DNA of 64,000 nt from JANOSH01 sp031415695 (GCA_031415695.1 JANOSH010000001.1:76358-140357); one strand, 5' to 3'. Shown: positions 27,427 through 35,752, counted from the stretch's first letter. The notes: generated from the letters alone by a model not told the origin. Program-made: numbers and translations.

Positions 27427-27741
27427 CTGCTAAGGGTTCCGACCGCCGCCCAAGCAGCGATCGCTTCGACCGCTGGCCGCAAGGGACACGAGAAGCCCAA
27501 GAGCGACGATCTGACCAAACGCTCACTCGCGGCGCGAACGATGACCTTCATCGTTCGTAGATCCGTCGGTCACTGCGGCAACGACCCCAAATTCCGTCGT
27601 GCCTACAGCGTGCCTAGAACAACGGGCAACCAAAGTCACGAACGGGTAACCACGGGCACTATCTGATGCTGTATCCGCGCCGTCCGAGCCGGTAAACCAT
27701 GCTCTGAGGAGGGGGAACGTGATTGTCTCCTGAACAGTTTA
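27427..27741. other. non-coding interval before the second tRNA repeat
   Basis: No gene is seen here. A two-part motif GCCTACAGCGTGCCTAGAAC (27601-27620) matches GCCTACAACGTGCCTACAAC at 26124-26143 in 18 of 20 positions, and a related GTGCCACATCGTGCCATATC lies at 27843-27862 on the other side of the repeat. They could be integrase arm-binding sites. An inverted repeat GGTAAAC (27691-27697)/GTTTACC (27737-27743) abuts the tRNA-like repeat. Confidence 0.4.
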
Positions 27742-27782
27742 CCAAGCTGAGAACGCGGGTTCGATTCTCGTCACCCGCTCCA
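27742..27782 (+). repeat. attachment-site repeat, second copy of the tRNA-Gly 3' end
   Basis: This 41-base segment matches tRNA-Gly positions 23509-23549 with one difference. The 5' half of a tRNA is absent, so it is not a second tRNA gene. It marks the boundary of an integrated segment of about 4.2 kb, or the junction of two tandem elements, since an integrase remnant begins 100 bases further right. Confidence 0.75.
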
Positions 27783-27881
27783 CACGTTGGCCTGTTCAGA
27801 GACTGTTTCTGCTCGACGTCGCCGGGCGGTTCGGGCGCACCGTGCCACATCGTGCCATATCTCCCCGGTCTAATCGGGCGT

Positions 27882-28163
27882 ATGTCACGCAACAGTTGTG
27901 GCAACGTGCGCAAGCTTCCGTCGGTGAAGTTTCAGGCGCGGTACTGCATCGACTACGTATGGCACTCGGCGCCCGCGACGTTCCGCACGAAGAAGGAAAC
28001 CTACTCGTTCCTCGCCGGAGCGCGCACCGATCTCGATCGCGGGGTCTGGCTCGACCCGGGGCGGGCAAGGTGTCGGTGGCCGTTCGCGGACCCGCAATGC
28101 GCCTCGCTGACGAGTATGGGCTCAGCGAACGCGGCTACCCGATCCCTGTGGGTGCTCGACTAA
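27882..28163 (+). pseudogene. tyrosine-recombinase (phage-type integrase) N-terminal remnant
   Basis: ATG 27882 begins MSRNSCGNVRKLPSVKFQAR and continues APATFRTKKETYSFLAGART then DLDRGVWLDPG, the AP2-like arm-binding N-terminus of actinophage-type integrases. After WLDPG the frame shifts (the expected GKVSVA lies in another frame), and neither the core-binding nor the catalytic domain (R..HxxR..Y) is present. The frame closes at 28163. It lies 100 bases from the second tRNA-like repeat, the usual integrase-att spacing, which supports the idea that this repeat is an attachment site. Confidence 0.6.
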
Positions 28164-28283
28164 CCAGCCGTGGCTGCTGCCACGCGCTACGAGCCCTACC
28201 AGCAGCGTCTTGTCGGTGGGTCGCCTCAGGCCTGACCTTGAACCTTGTGGCCCTTCTTACTTTTTTCAGTTATTATCTTTGGA

Positions 28284-29759
28284 ATGAGTATACATAAGCC
28301 GGCTGAGCTCTTCGGTCGCGACGACGAATGGGCATCGCTCACGTCATTTGTCCAGCGGCCGGGCCTTGGGGTCGCAGTGGCGATGGTCTACGGACGCCGT
28401 CGGCAGGGCAAGACCATGCTCCTCGAAGGCCTCTGCGAAGGTGGGCGAGGCTTTCTCTGGCAGGCGCGTGAGCAGAGCGCTGCGCAAAACCTCCGGTCGC
28501 TTGAGCAGGCGATCGGCGAGTTCACCGGCGTCACGCCACGGTTGGACTCGTGGGACGCAGCAGTCGAGGCCGTCTGCGGACTTCGACGGCCGCAGGACAG
28601 CAACCAGGAGCCTCTCCCGGTTGTGTTGGATGAGGTTGGGTATCTAATCGATGCTGACCCCGGGTTTGCGTCGCGGCTTCAGGCTGCGTTGGCGCCGTTG
28701 AGGAATCGGCGCCGCAAGTCGGCGGTACGGTTGATCCTGTGCGGGTCGGCCTTCGGGCAGATGCGACGGCTGGTCGACGCCGGTGCACCATTGCGTGGTC
28801 GTTCGCAGCTTGACCTCGCGCTGCGCCCATTCCGGTTCAGCGAGGCCGCCGAATTCTGGAACCTCGACAACAATCCCGACCTCGCGTTCCGACTGCACGC
28901 GTTGATCGGTGGAACACCGGCGTACCGCGAATTCGCGGGTGGCGAGACGCCGATAAAGGGAGACCTGGATCGTTGGGTCATTAGGCACCTGCTCTCGGCG
29001 TCGTCGCCGCTCATGAACGAGGGTCGGACTGTTGTCGCTGAAGACCCGGCGCTACACGACCGTGCGCTGTACTGGGCTGTGCTCGGAGCGGTGGCCGACG
29101 GTGCTGCGACCCGCGGCGAAATCACCGCAGCGCTCGATCGTGCCCCGACAGCACTTCACCATGCGCTCACCGCGCTCGTCAACGCTGATTGGCTGCGTGT
29201 CGATCAAGACCCGATCCGTGAACGGTCTTCTCGCTACTCCGTTAGCGAACCGATCGTCCGGTTCCACCGACTCGTCATCGAGCCAGCTGGTGCTCGACTC
29301 ACGCAGCGCCGAACAGCGGCCGATGTATGGGCCGAGGCCATGATGACGGTCCGAGCGCGCATTTTCGCACCGCACCTCGAACACCTTGCCCGTGAGTGGG
29401 TGATGCTGGACGCTGAAACGACGACGACGGGCGGGCCGGTGAACCGATGCGGCCCAAGTCGTGTCGGCACCGGCACTAAGTCGTTCAAACTCGACCTGTT
29501 AGCGACGACCGCTGATCACCGTGGCGTGGGTAAGGTGTCGGTCGTGGGCGAGGTAAAATCGGGTCAGGAACGCACCGGTATCGACCAACTCGAACGGCTC
29601 GACACCGCGGTATCGATGCTCGACGCCACCCGAATCTCCGCACCACCCAAACGACTCCTCGTCGCTCGTTCCGGGTTCACCCGAGAACTCGAACAGCACG
29701 CACGCACTCGACCCGACGTCGAACTCGTCGACCTTACGAGGCTGTACCACGGCACCTGA
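28284..29759 (+). CDS. AAA+ ATPase with C-terminal nuclease-like domain (DUF234 type), copy 1
   Basis: The 491-residue protein has Walker A GRRRQGKT (residues 37-44), Walker B LPVVLDEVGYL (near 111-121) and sensor segment LILCGSAFGQM. A winged-helix region follows (near 270-330), then a C-terminal PD-(D/E)XK-like domain (KLDLLA near 403, GEVKSG near 424). This is the archaeal-type ATPase/DUF234 architecture, often found in mobile or defence regions with unproven function. It ends VDLTRLYHGT, nearly the same ending as the paralogue at 35772. ATG 28284 follows an AT-rich stretch with TATTAT, a likely -10, giving a very short leader. It lies directly after the integrase remnant and may be cargo. 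Confidence 0.82.
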   Translation: MSIHKPAELFGRDDEWASLTSFVQRPGLGVAVAMVYGRRRQGKTMLLEGLCEGGRGFLWQAREQSAAQNLRSLEQAIGEFTGVTPRLDSWDAAVEAVCGLRRPQDSNQEPLPVVLDEVGYLIDADPGFASRLQAALAPLRNRRRKSAVRLILCGSAFGQMRRLVDAGAPLRGRSQLDLALRPFRFSEAAEFWNLDNNPDLAFRLHALIGGTPAYREFAGGETPIKGDLDRWVIRHLLSASSPLMNEGRTVVAEDPALHDRALYWAVLGAVADGAATRGEITAALDRAPTALHHALTALVNADWLRVDQDPIRERSSRYSVSEPIVRFHRLVIEPAGARLTQRRTAADVWAEAMMTVRARIFAPHLEHLAREWVMLDAETTTTGGPVNRCGPSRVGTGTKSFKLDLLATTADHRGVGKVSVVGEVKSGQERTGIDQLERLDTAVSMLDATRISAPPKRLLVARSGFTRELEQHARTRPDVELVDLTRLYHGT

Positions 29760-29813
29760 CCTCGTGAAGCCCGGCGCAGGCATTCGCCTTCTTCTCACCT
29801 ACGCTTAGCGCGC

Positions 29814-30201
29814 GTGTATGACCCGGTGAAGGACGGCGTCGCAAAGTCATTCGAGTCAGTGGTCTACACCGAGGTTGCACCACCAGCGCACTTAGGTCAA
29901 CTCGTGCACTGCTTCTGGGAGATGCGAACCAAGACCGACCTGGCCGAGGACTTCACGCTCCATGCCATGCCAGACGCCTGCGTCAACGTGCTGTTCAACC
30001 AGCAAGACACCCGGCGGCCTGCCATTGGTCGAGACGAGCCGGGCGGCGGCCAGCTTCGATTTCGACGGCAAGCTGCGGGTACAGCACTCGTTCCGCCAGG
30101 ACTATCTGGCGTCTTTTGCGGACCAGTCGCACTTCACCCATTCGTTCCGGAAGCTGACCGGCTTCACGCCCGGCCGGTTCAACAAGACGTTCGATGTCTG
30201 A
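29814..30201 (+). pseudogene. AraC-family regulator with its middle deleted
   Basis: The N-terminal 65 residues from GTG 29814 (TEVAPPAHLGQLVHCFWEMR, HAMPDACVNVLFNQQDT) match the sensor half of AraC regulators of the DUF6597 type. The frame is then lost, and in another frame the end of an AraC DNA-binding domain follows (FADQSHFTHSFRKLTGFTPG). Most of the protein in between, including the first helix-turn-helix, is missing. The remnant is about 128 codons against a usual 260-280. Confidence 0.65.
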
Positions 30202-30284
30202 TATTTACAATCTTTTCTAAACGTTTTGCGCTTCAGTGGTTCTGGAAGGCACACGGCCTTCACACCCACCGAAAGGAAACGCTC

Positions 30285-30664
30285 ATGAGGAAAGTTGGCT
30301 GGTTCGACATCTACGTCGAGGACATGGAACGGGCGCAGACGTTCTACGAAACGGTGCTCAACACCAAACTGTCACCAATGGACGACCCGAAGGCCCGCAT
30401 TTGGGCGGTGGGGTCGTTAGTCGAGCTTCACCAGCGCGCCGCCAGCGCCGTGAGAGATGAAGTCGTCGCCGAAACGCCAAGCCAGGCCCGGGCGGCTCGA
30501 TGGTCTACTTTTCCTGCGACGATTGCGCTTTGGAAGAAGCCCGGGTGGTGGCAGCCGGCGGCTTGATCGTCCGGCCAAAGTTCCCGATCGGCGAACACGG
30601 CTCAGTCTCGATCGTCACCGACACCGAAGGAAACATGATCGGCCTCCACTCCGTAACGTTGTAG
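30285..30664 (+). pseudogene. VOC-family (glyoxalase-fold) protein, frameshifted
   Basis: ATG 30285, with ribosome site GAAAGGAAAC, starts MRKVGWFDIYVEDMERAQTF, a standard VOC opening. After about 65 codons the sequence is disrupted, and the conserved end (GGSMVYFSCDD, then TDTEGNMIGLHSVTL) is read in another frame to TAG 30662-30664. A small deletion or indel near 30400-30490 explains the break. It sat just downstream of the AraC gene, its probable regulator, and both are now dead. Confidence 0.7.
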
Positions 30665-30698
30665 TTGACATGAAAGACTTAGTCCGTAAACTTAGTTC
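30665..30698 (+). promoter_or_regulatory. promoter and operator of the Phd/PIN toxin-antitoxin pair
   Basis: TTGACA (30665-30670) and TAAACT (30687-30692) are 16 bases apart, a near-consensus promoter. The -10 box ends six bases before the ATG, so the mRNA is probably leaderless or nearly so. ACTTAGT is repeated directly at 30677-30683 and 30690-30696, across and beside the -10 box, as expected of an autorepressor site. Confidence 0.65.
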
Positions 30699-30935
30699 AT
30701 GCGAACCGTCAACGTCCATGAGGCCAAAACGCACCTCTCCCGCCTGCTCGATGACGTTCGCGCCGGAGAGGAGATCATCCTGGCCAAAGCTGGTCGACCC
30801 TACGCCCGACTCGTGCCGATCGGCTCGCCGCAGCGGCGCGAACTCGGGTTCCTTCCCGGCCTCCTCGGCAGCGGCGACGCTACGCTGGAGCCGCTCGATG
30901 ACGACAAGTTGGCGACGTTCGAGGGCGATCTGTGA
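30699..30935 (+). CDS. Phd/YefM-type antitoxin
   Basis: The 78-residue protein starts MRTVNVHEAKTHLSRLLDDV, then EEIILAKAGRPYARLVPI, the Phd/YefM DNA-binding fold that represses its own promoter as a dimer. The C-terminal tail is acidic and would cover the toxin. The stop overlaps the toxin's GTG start. A near-consensus promoter with direct repeats lies just upstream. The pair looks intact. Confidence 0.85.
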   Translation: MRTVNVHEAKTHLSRLLDDVRAGEEIILAKAGRPYARLVPIGSPQRRELGFLPGLLGSGDATLEPLDDDKLATFEGDL

Positions 30936-31321
30936 CCACCTATCTGCTCGACACCCACGTGTTGCTTTGGGCCGTTGCCGAGCCAGGAAAGCTGTCCAGA
31001 TCCGTCCACTCCCACCTGCTCGACGAATCCAACGAGCTGCTCGTGTCGGCCGCCTCAGCGTGGGAGATTGCGACGAAGTTCAGAATCGGCAAGCTTCCCA
31101 ACGCCGGCCCACTACTCGAGGATTGGGATGAATCCATCAAACGCCTGCGCGGCACCCCACTGGCGATCGACGGCAGCCAAGCCCGCCGAGCAGGGCTGTA
31201 CCAATCAGAGCACCGCGATCCCTTCGACCGACTACTCGCCGCCCAGGCCGAGTTGTTTGGTTGCCCGCTGCTCACCATCGACGATGCATTCGCCCAATTC
31301 CCCATCGCCACGATCTGGTAA
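30932..31321 (+). CDS. PIN-domain ribonuclease toxin (VapC-like)
   Basis: The 129-residue PIN protein starts MTTYLLDTHVLLWAVAEP with the first metal-binding Asp, has SAASAWEIATK with the conserved Glu, and ends with DPFDRLLAAQAE and LLTIDDAF supplying the remaining acids. Such toxins cleave tRNA or rRNA until neutralised. The GTG start overlaps the antitoxin stop by GTGA. This is the Phd-linked PIN subgroup and all catalytic acids are present, so it is probably active. Confidence 0.85.
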   Translation: MTTYLLDTHVLLWAVAEPGKLSRSVHSHLLDESNELLVSAASAWEIATKFRIGKLPNAGPLLEDWDESIKRLRGTPLAIDGSQARRAGLYQSEHRDPFDRLLAAQAELFGCPLLTIDDAFAQFPIATIW

Positions 31322-31323
31322 CT

Positions 31324-32058
31324 GTGAACACGGCAAATCTCCCGCGCCTCGTCACGCTGTGTCTCGATGCGAATCACCCACTGCGTCTCGCACGATTCTG
31401 GGCCGAAGCACTCGGCTGGACCGTGGCCAACAACGGGGACGAAATCGGTCTCGAACCAACCGACGGCACCCGATTCAACCTGCTGTTCGAGCCAGTCCCG
31501 CAGCAAAAGGTGGGCAGGAACCGGATCCATCTGGATCTGACCACGACATCGATTGACGACCAAGAGCGAACGGTCGCGAGGTTGATCGAGATCGGCGCTC
31601 ACCACATCGACATCGGTCAAAGCCCCGACGAAGATCACGTCGTACTAGCCGACCCTGAAGGCAACGAGTTCTGCGTCATAGGGCCCGACAACAAGTTTCT
31701 CGCTGGCTGCGGCCGCCTCGGAGCGATCAATTGCGACGGAACAAGTCGGGTCGGTTACTTCTGGAGTGAGACCCTCGGCTGGCCCCTGGTCTGGGACCAA
31801 GACGACGAAACAGCGATCCGCCATCCGGACGGCAGCGGCCCCCTGATCACATGGAGCGGCCCGCCTCTCATCGCCAAGGTCGGCAAGAACCGACATCACC
31901 TCGACATCGCCCCACCCGTCAACGCCAATCAACGAGCCGAGGTCGAACGCCTCATCTCCCTCGGGGCAACTCGGGTCGACATCGGACAAGGCAACGTCAG
32001 TTGGGTCGTCATGACCGACCCCGAAGGCAACGAGTTCTGCGTGCTGAGCCCCAACTAG
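31324..32058 (+). CDS. tandem-domain VOC (glyoxalase-fold) protein
   Basis: Starting at GTG 31324, two bases after the PIN toxin stop, the 244-residue protein contains two similar VOC modules: RFWAEALGWTVANNGDE with DPEGNEFCVIGPD, and YFWSETLGWPLVWDQDDE with DPEGNEFCVLSPN. The family covers metal-dependent lyases, dioxygenases and drug-binding proteins, so the substrate cannot be told. The short distance to the toxin gene suggests read-through transcription but not a shared function. Confidence 0.8.
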   Translation: MNTANLPRLVTLCLDANHPLRLARFWAEALGWTVANNGDEIGLEPTDGTRFNLLFEPVPQQKVGRNRIHLDLTTTSIDDQERTVARLIEIGAHHIDIGQSPDEDHVVLADPEGNEFCVIGPDNKFLAGCGRLGAINCDGTSRVGYFWSETLGWPLVWDQDDETAIRHPDGSGPLITWSGPPLIAKVGKNRHHLDIAPPVNANQRAEVERLISLGATRVDIGQGNVSWVVMTDPEGNEFCVLSPN

Positions 32059-32116
32059 TGCGTCCGGCGACCGCACTGCAGGGTCGTGCAGCACAGTCGA
32101 TAGAGTTTCAGCGTGT

Positions 32117-32356
32117 CGAAGTCGTACTAGCGCAGCGTCGGCTCAAACCTATTGACCTTCTCAGCGAGGAAGGTCGGTTCGATTTCGACGCATCTCAACG
32201 AGTATGGGGCGGTGATAGCTAGTGGCACGGCTTCAGTATCTGGCCGACACAAGCGTGTTCTCTCGGCTCACGAAACTGCTTGTCGCCGCTGCGTTTAGTC
32301 CACGGGCGGCAGCCGGACGAATGAATGGATAGTCGAACGAGGCCCGGCCGACTGAC
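32117..32356 (+). pseudogene. decayed second copy of the vapB-vapC pair
   Basis: From 32117 this DNA is nearly identical to the intact pair starting inside vapB at about 39935. It includes the vapB C-terminus (LLSEEGRFDFDAS, ending TAG 32219-32221) and the vapC start at GTG 32222 (ARLQYLADTSVFSRLTK). Relative to the intact copy, 290 bases are missing between two GAAT tetranucleotides (40137-40140 and 40427-40430), so vapC stops after 36 codons at 32332; the last bases of vapC follow in another frame to 32356. The vapB start is also missing. Confidence 0.85.
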
Positions 32357-32873
32357 CACAGCTCACATCGCGGTCGTCGGGCTCATGGGCGCCGGCAAGT
32401 CGACACTTGCACACGCCGTCGCCCAACGGCTGGGCGTTCCATGGCGAGACTCCGACCGCGACATCGAGACGCTGACCGGCCGAACCGGTCACGAACTGGC
32501 GGCTGACCTAGGCGTCGGCGTCGACGGACTGCATCACCTCGAGGAAGCCGTGCTGCTCGGCGCACTCGCGTCCTATTACCCGTTGGTTGTTTCGGCGGCC
32601 GGCTGGGTCGTCGAATCGGAGCTCTGCCGCACAATCATGCGACACCGTGCCCATGTGGTGTGGCTTCACGCTCCGGCATCGGTTCTCGTCGAACGGATGG
32701 AGGCGGGAACCCACCGCCGAACAGTCACGGAGGCAGAGGTCGAGGCGTTGGCGAAGCGCCGCGAGCCGCTGTTCCGCCAAGTCGCCGACCAGACCCTGGA
32801 TGCATCTGAAGGTGTCGACGTTCTTGTCGCCGCACTTTTGGCAGGTCTGAGCATGCGTCGCTCTAGCGGTTGA
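32325..32873 (+). CDS. shikimate-kinase-like P-loop kinase
   Basis: The 182-residue frame contains VVGLMGAGKSTLAHAVAQRL (Walker A), DSDRDIETLTGRTGHELA with the Asp-x-Asp typical of shikimate and gluconate kinases, and a late KRREPLFRQVAD resembling the lid/sugar region. ATG 32325 overlaps the end of the vapC remnant; the true start may be nearer LTTAHIAVVG. The beginning of the same gene follows the intact vapC at 40429, so the kinase was linked to this vapBC before duplication. There is no aromatic pathway context, so shikimate need not be the substrate. Confidence 0.7.
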   Translation: MDSRTRPGRLTTAHIAVVGLMGAGKSTLAHAVAQRLGVPWRDSDRDIETLTGRTGHELAADLGVGVDGLHHLEEAVLLGALASYYPLVVSAAGWVVESELCRTIMRHRAHVVWLHAPASVLVERMEAGTHRRTVTEAEVEALAKRREPLFRQVADQTLDASEGVDVLVAALLAGLSMRRSSG

Positions 32874-32883
32874 GGAATCGTGA

Positions 32884-33258
32884 TTAGCCGCTACTCTGCT
32901 TGTGTGGTTCAGCCGTACACCAGACTGCCCACAGCACTAAGGCGGGCTGAAGGAACAATCGGACAAATCGGCGCGTGTCGGTGGTCAGTCCAAATGCGTC
33001 CTTGTGCCCTAGCCACTGCGAAATGTTTCCCGGGAACACGGCCACGAAAAAGGCTCCGACCAACCAACCGATTCGCTTGGACCGAACGAACGCGAGCGAC
33101 ACGCCGAGTCCAATCTCGACTAGGCCCGACCACAAAACGATGGTGTCTGTATCGCCGGGGACCCACGAAGGTACCTGAGCTCGAAAAGACTTCCGCGCCC
33201 AGAACAGGTGGCTGAAACCAGCGCAAGTCAGAACCGCCGCCAACGCGTATCGCGCCAT
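32884..33258 (-). CDS. DoxX-like small membrane protein
   Basis: The 124-residue protein has four hydrophobic segments (ALAAVLTCAGFSHLFWA; IVLWSGLVEIGLGVSLAF; IGWLVGAFFVAVFP; LQPALVLWAVWC), as in DoxX/MauE-type membrane proteins. Family roles range from redox partners to unknown. ATG 33258 directly precedes the first segment; ATG 33303 would add a basic leader. It converges with the kinase gene, 10 bases apart. Confidence 0.6.
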   Translation of the reverse strand: MARYALAAVLTCAGFSHLFWARKSFRAQVPSWVPGDTDTIVLWSGLVEIGLGVSLAFVRSKRIGWLVGAFFVAVFPGNISQWLGHKDAFGLTTDTRRFVRLFLQPALVLWAVWCTAEPHKQSSG

Positions 33259-33330
33259 GGTGCGCTTGCGACGATGTGTGGGTCCAGCGACTATAGGTTC
33301 CATTTTTCAACCGGGCGAAGTGTCCACGCC

Positions 33331-34986
33331 TCAGAGAATCGTGATTATCCCGGTGTCGCCGTCGACCCGAATACGGGCACCGTTGGGAATGCGGCGGGTG
33401 GCATCGGTAGCCGACACAACGCAGGGAATTCCCAGCTCACGGCTGACGATGATGGCGTGGCTCATCACCGCGCCGACATCGACGACGACCGCCGCCGCCG
33501 GTACGAACAGCGGTGTCCACGACGGATCCGTGATGGGGGCTACGAGGATGTCACCGGGTTCGAGCGCCGATGGATCATTGGAATCGAGAATGACGCGGGC
33601 CGTTCCCTCGGCGAAACCGCCGCAACCCGGCATGCCTTGAAGGGTCGCGCCCGAACTGAGTTGATCGACGCGATGTGCATCACGGCGCGTCCACGTCGAA
33701 GGCCCCTCATCGGACCCAACCACAACGAACGGTGGCGTCAATTCCTGCAGAGCTGCGTACTCGGCTCGTCGAACACGAATGACGTCGGTGAGCGAGGCGG
33801 GGTCATTGACAAGGGTATCGAGCTCCTCTTTGGTTACGAACCCAAAATCCTCGACCTCGTCGAATACGCCACGTTCGACCATGCGACGGCCAAGCTCGCG
33901 CATGGACACTCGCATCTCGTGAATGTGGCGAATGTTGTTGGTTTTGGTGCGCTCGCGACCTGGCAGCCACGCCTTCGAGGAGTTGATGCCGGCTTGTAAT
34001 TGACCGTGAACTGCGGGATCACCCTCGACGATAGCGAGCAGTTCGGCCGATGCGGCTTCGCGCTGTGCGGCGCGAATGGCGTTCTGGCCGACCGGAGCCA
34101 TCGAGTCAGGCGCGGCGCGCATTCGGTCAATGGCGCTGAGTGCTAGCGCCGGGCGGGTCTCCCACGTAGGCGACCGGGTCTCCCACTCGTTGGGTCCGCG
34201 CGACCCGAACTCGTACAGGAAGGCCTCGAACCCGGCTGTGAACTCGGGCGATGCCGGGTCGAGCCGCGACAATTCCCACATAGCGTAGCTCGGTGCCGCG
34301 GAGTCGACATCGCCGATCCCGGCAATGATCGGCAGAATGAGATCGGGGCGGCCGACCGCCGTGGCAACCCCCGAGATGATGCCAACTGGCAGCGTTGCGA
34401 GGAACGTTACGAAGATGTGATGGGCGAAGAGGTGGCGGTGTGCCGCCGCAAGTGTGAGGTAACGCTCGACAAGCTCGGCGTCGGTCAGCGAGGTCAGGTC
34501 GGGGCGCGAGCGGCGCAACTCGACGGTAGTGGCCCGATCCTCCATCAGTTCGGTGAGATCTTCGATGCGACTCTGCGACAGCACGTAGCCAAAAGTCTCG
34601 CCCATCTTGGCGGTCGCCTCGGGCCGCACGTCGCCGTCCATCTCCGCATACGGAGGCACACCGGGCTGAACACCGAAAATAGCGTTGTCCATGATTTCCC
34701 ACGACAACCCGGGACCACGTTCGCCGAAGATTCGCACGAGTGACGCGTTGAGGTAGCAGTAACCGCCGAGCACTCCGAGTTGGGAGAACTCACCCTCGGG
34801 AAACTCTTCAGGTCCGAACGCGCCGATTCGTACCCAGGTGTCTTGCCAGCCGAGTTCGGCGAACCACAACGTGGTGCCGCTCGTCAGAGGCGTCACCGGG
34901 TCGGGAAACACCTCGCCAACGTTGCCACGCGTGTAGATCGGGAACCGGGCGGACAGGCTGGTGTCGGTGACGTAGAATTTCTCCAT
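33331..34986 (-). CDS. PEP-utilising mobile-domain protein, second in window
   Basis: The protein (551 residues) opens MEKFYVTDTSLSARFPIYTR and ends with a phosphohistidine swivel domain (GDILVAPITDPSWTPLF; VGAVMSHAIIVSRELGIPCV, with the phosphorylatable His). The helical middle resembles rifampin phosphotransferase and PEP-synthase proteins, but no ATP-grasp part is present. ATG 34986 is preferred over 34998 because homologues start MxKFYVTD. The C-terminal domain parallels that of the protein at 21142-22785, while the N-terminal parts differ. A metabolite phosphotransfer role is possible but unproven. Confidence 0.75.
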   Translation of the reverse strand: MEKFYVTDTSLSARFPIYTRGNVGEVFPDPVTPLTSGTTLWFAELGWQDTWVRIGAFGPEEFPEGEFSQLGVLGGYCYLNASLVRIFGERGPGLSWEIMDNAIFGVQPGVPPYAEMDGDVRPEATAKMGETFGYVLSQSRIEDLTELMEDRATTVELRRSRPDLTSLTDAELVERYLTLAAAHRHLFAHHIFVTFLATLPVGIISGVATAVGRPDLILPIIAGIGDVDSAAPSYAMWELSRLDPASPEFTAGFEAFLYEFGSRGPNEWETRSPTWETRPALALSAIDRMRAAPDSMAPVGQNAIRAAQREAASAELLAIVEGDPAVHGQLQAGINSSKAWLPGRERTKTNNIRHIHEMRVSMRELGRRMVERGVFDEVEDFGFVTKEELDTLVNDPASLTDVIRVRRAEYAALQELTPPFVVVGSDEGPSTWTRRDAHRVDQLSSGATLQGMPGCGGFAEGTARVILDSNDPSALEPGDILVAPITDPSWTPLFVPAAAVVVDVGAVMSHAIIVSRELGIPCVVSATDATRRIPNGARIRVDGDTGIITIL

Positions 34987-35059
34987 GGGCGAGGACAATA
35001 GTCACTAACAGGTCGCCAAGGTAACGCTCAGGGACAAGATGGTCAGGACGGAGTTTCGC

Positions 35060-35707
35060 ATGGGAGTACGAGTCGACCTCAACATCTCGCTGGATGGTTA
35101 TGCCACGACCGAAGGCGGCACGCCGGACAACCCAATGGGGGACGACTGGAACAAGATCACTGCGGCCTATGCCGACACGCGCACGTTCCGTGAGCGGGTC
35201 TTCCACGACACGTCCGGCAAGGGCACGACCGGCGTCGACGACCGCTACGCCAAGGCGTACTTCGACGGGGTCGGCGCCGAGATCATGGGTGCCGGAATGT
35301 TCGGGTTTCACACATTCCCCGACGACCCCGACTGGAACGGCTGGTGGGGCGACGAGCCACCATTTCGGGTGCCGGTGTTCATACTCACGCACCGCAAACG
35401 CGACTCGATCGCTATGGCCGGCGGTACTACCTTTCACTTCGTTGAAGCGACTCCGCACGCGATCCTCGAACGGGCCGCCGCTGCCGCCGGCGGGAAAGAC
35501 GTGCGGGTCGGGGGTGGGGCAAGCACCGTGCGAGAGTTCCTCAAAGCTGGGCTCGTCGACCAGTTACACGTCGCGATCGCGCCTGTCCTGCTCGGTCGCG
35601 GCATCAACCTGTGGAGCGACCTTCGCGGGTTCGAGCTCGGCTACCAGGCAAAGACCGAGACCGCCGAGAGCGGCACAGTGCACATCACGTTTACCCGCCC
35701 CTCGTAG
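35060..35707 (+). CDS. dihydrofolate reductase/RibD C-terminal-like reductase
   Basis: The 215-residue protein starts MGVRVDLNISLDGYATTEGG and contains VGAEIMGAGMFGFHT, PVFILTHRKRDSI, and GGKDVRVGGGASTVREFL with LVDQLHVAIAPVLLGRG. These are the NADPH-binding features of the RibD-C/YyaP family. The substrate is unknown; members reduce pteridine- or flavin-precursor-like compounds or act in resistance. It is divergent from the PEP-domain gene. Confidence 0.88.
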   Translation: MGVRVDLNISLDGYATTEGGTPDNPMGDDWNKITAAYADTRTFRERVFHDTSGKGTTGVDDRYAKAYFDGVGAEIMGAGMFGFHTFPDDPDWNGWWGDEPPFRVPVFILTHRKRDSIAMAGGTTFHFVEATPHAILERAAAAAGGKDVRVGGGASTVREFLKAGLVDQLHVAIAPVLLGRGINLWSDLRGFELGYQAKTETAESGTVHITFTRPS

Positions 35708-35752
35708 GTTGACTGCTCGATAATGGCACCTAGAGGACCCTTACCCTAGTGA

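Noticed and set aside
27742..27782. second tRNA-Gly gene
   Set aside because: Only the 3' half of the tRNA is present; the acceptor 5' strand, D arm and 5' anticodon strand are missing, so it is an att-type repeat.
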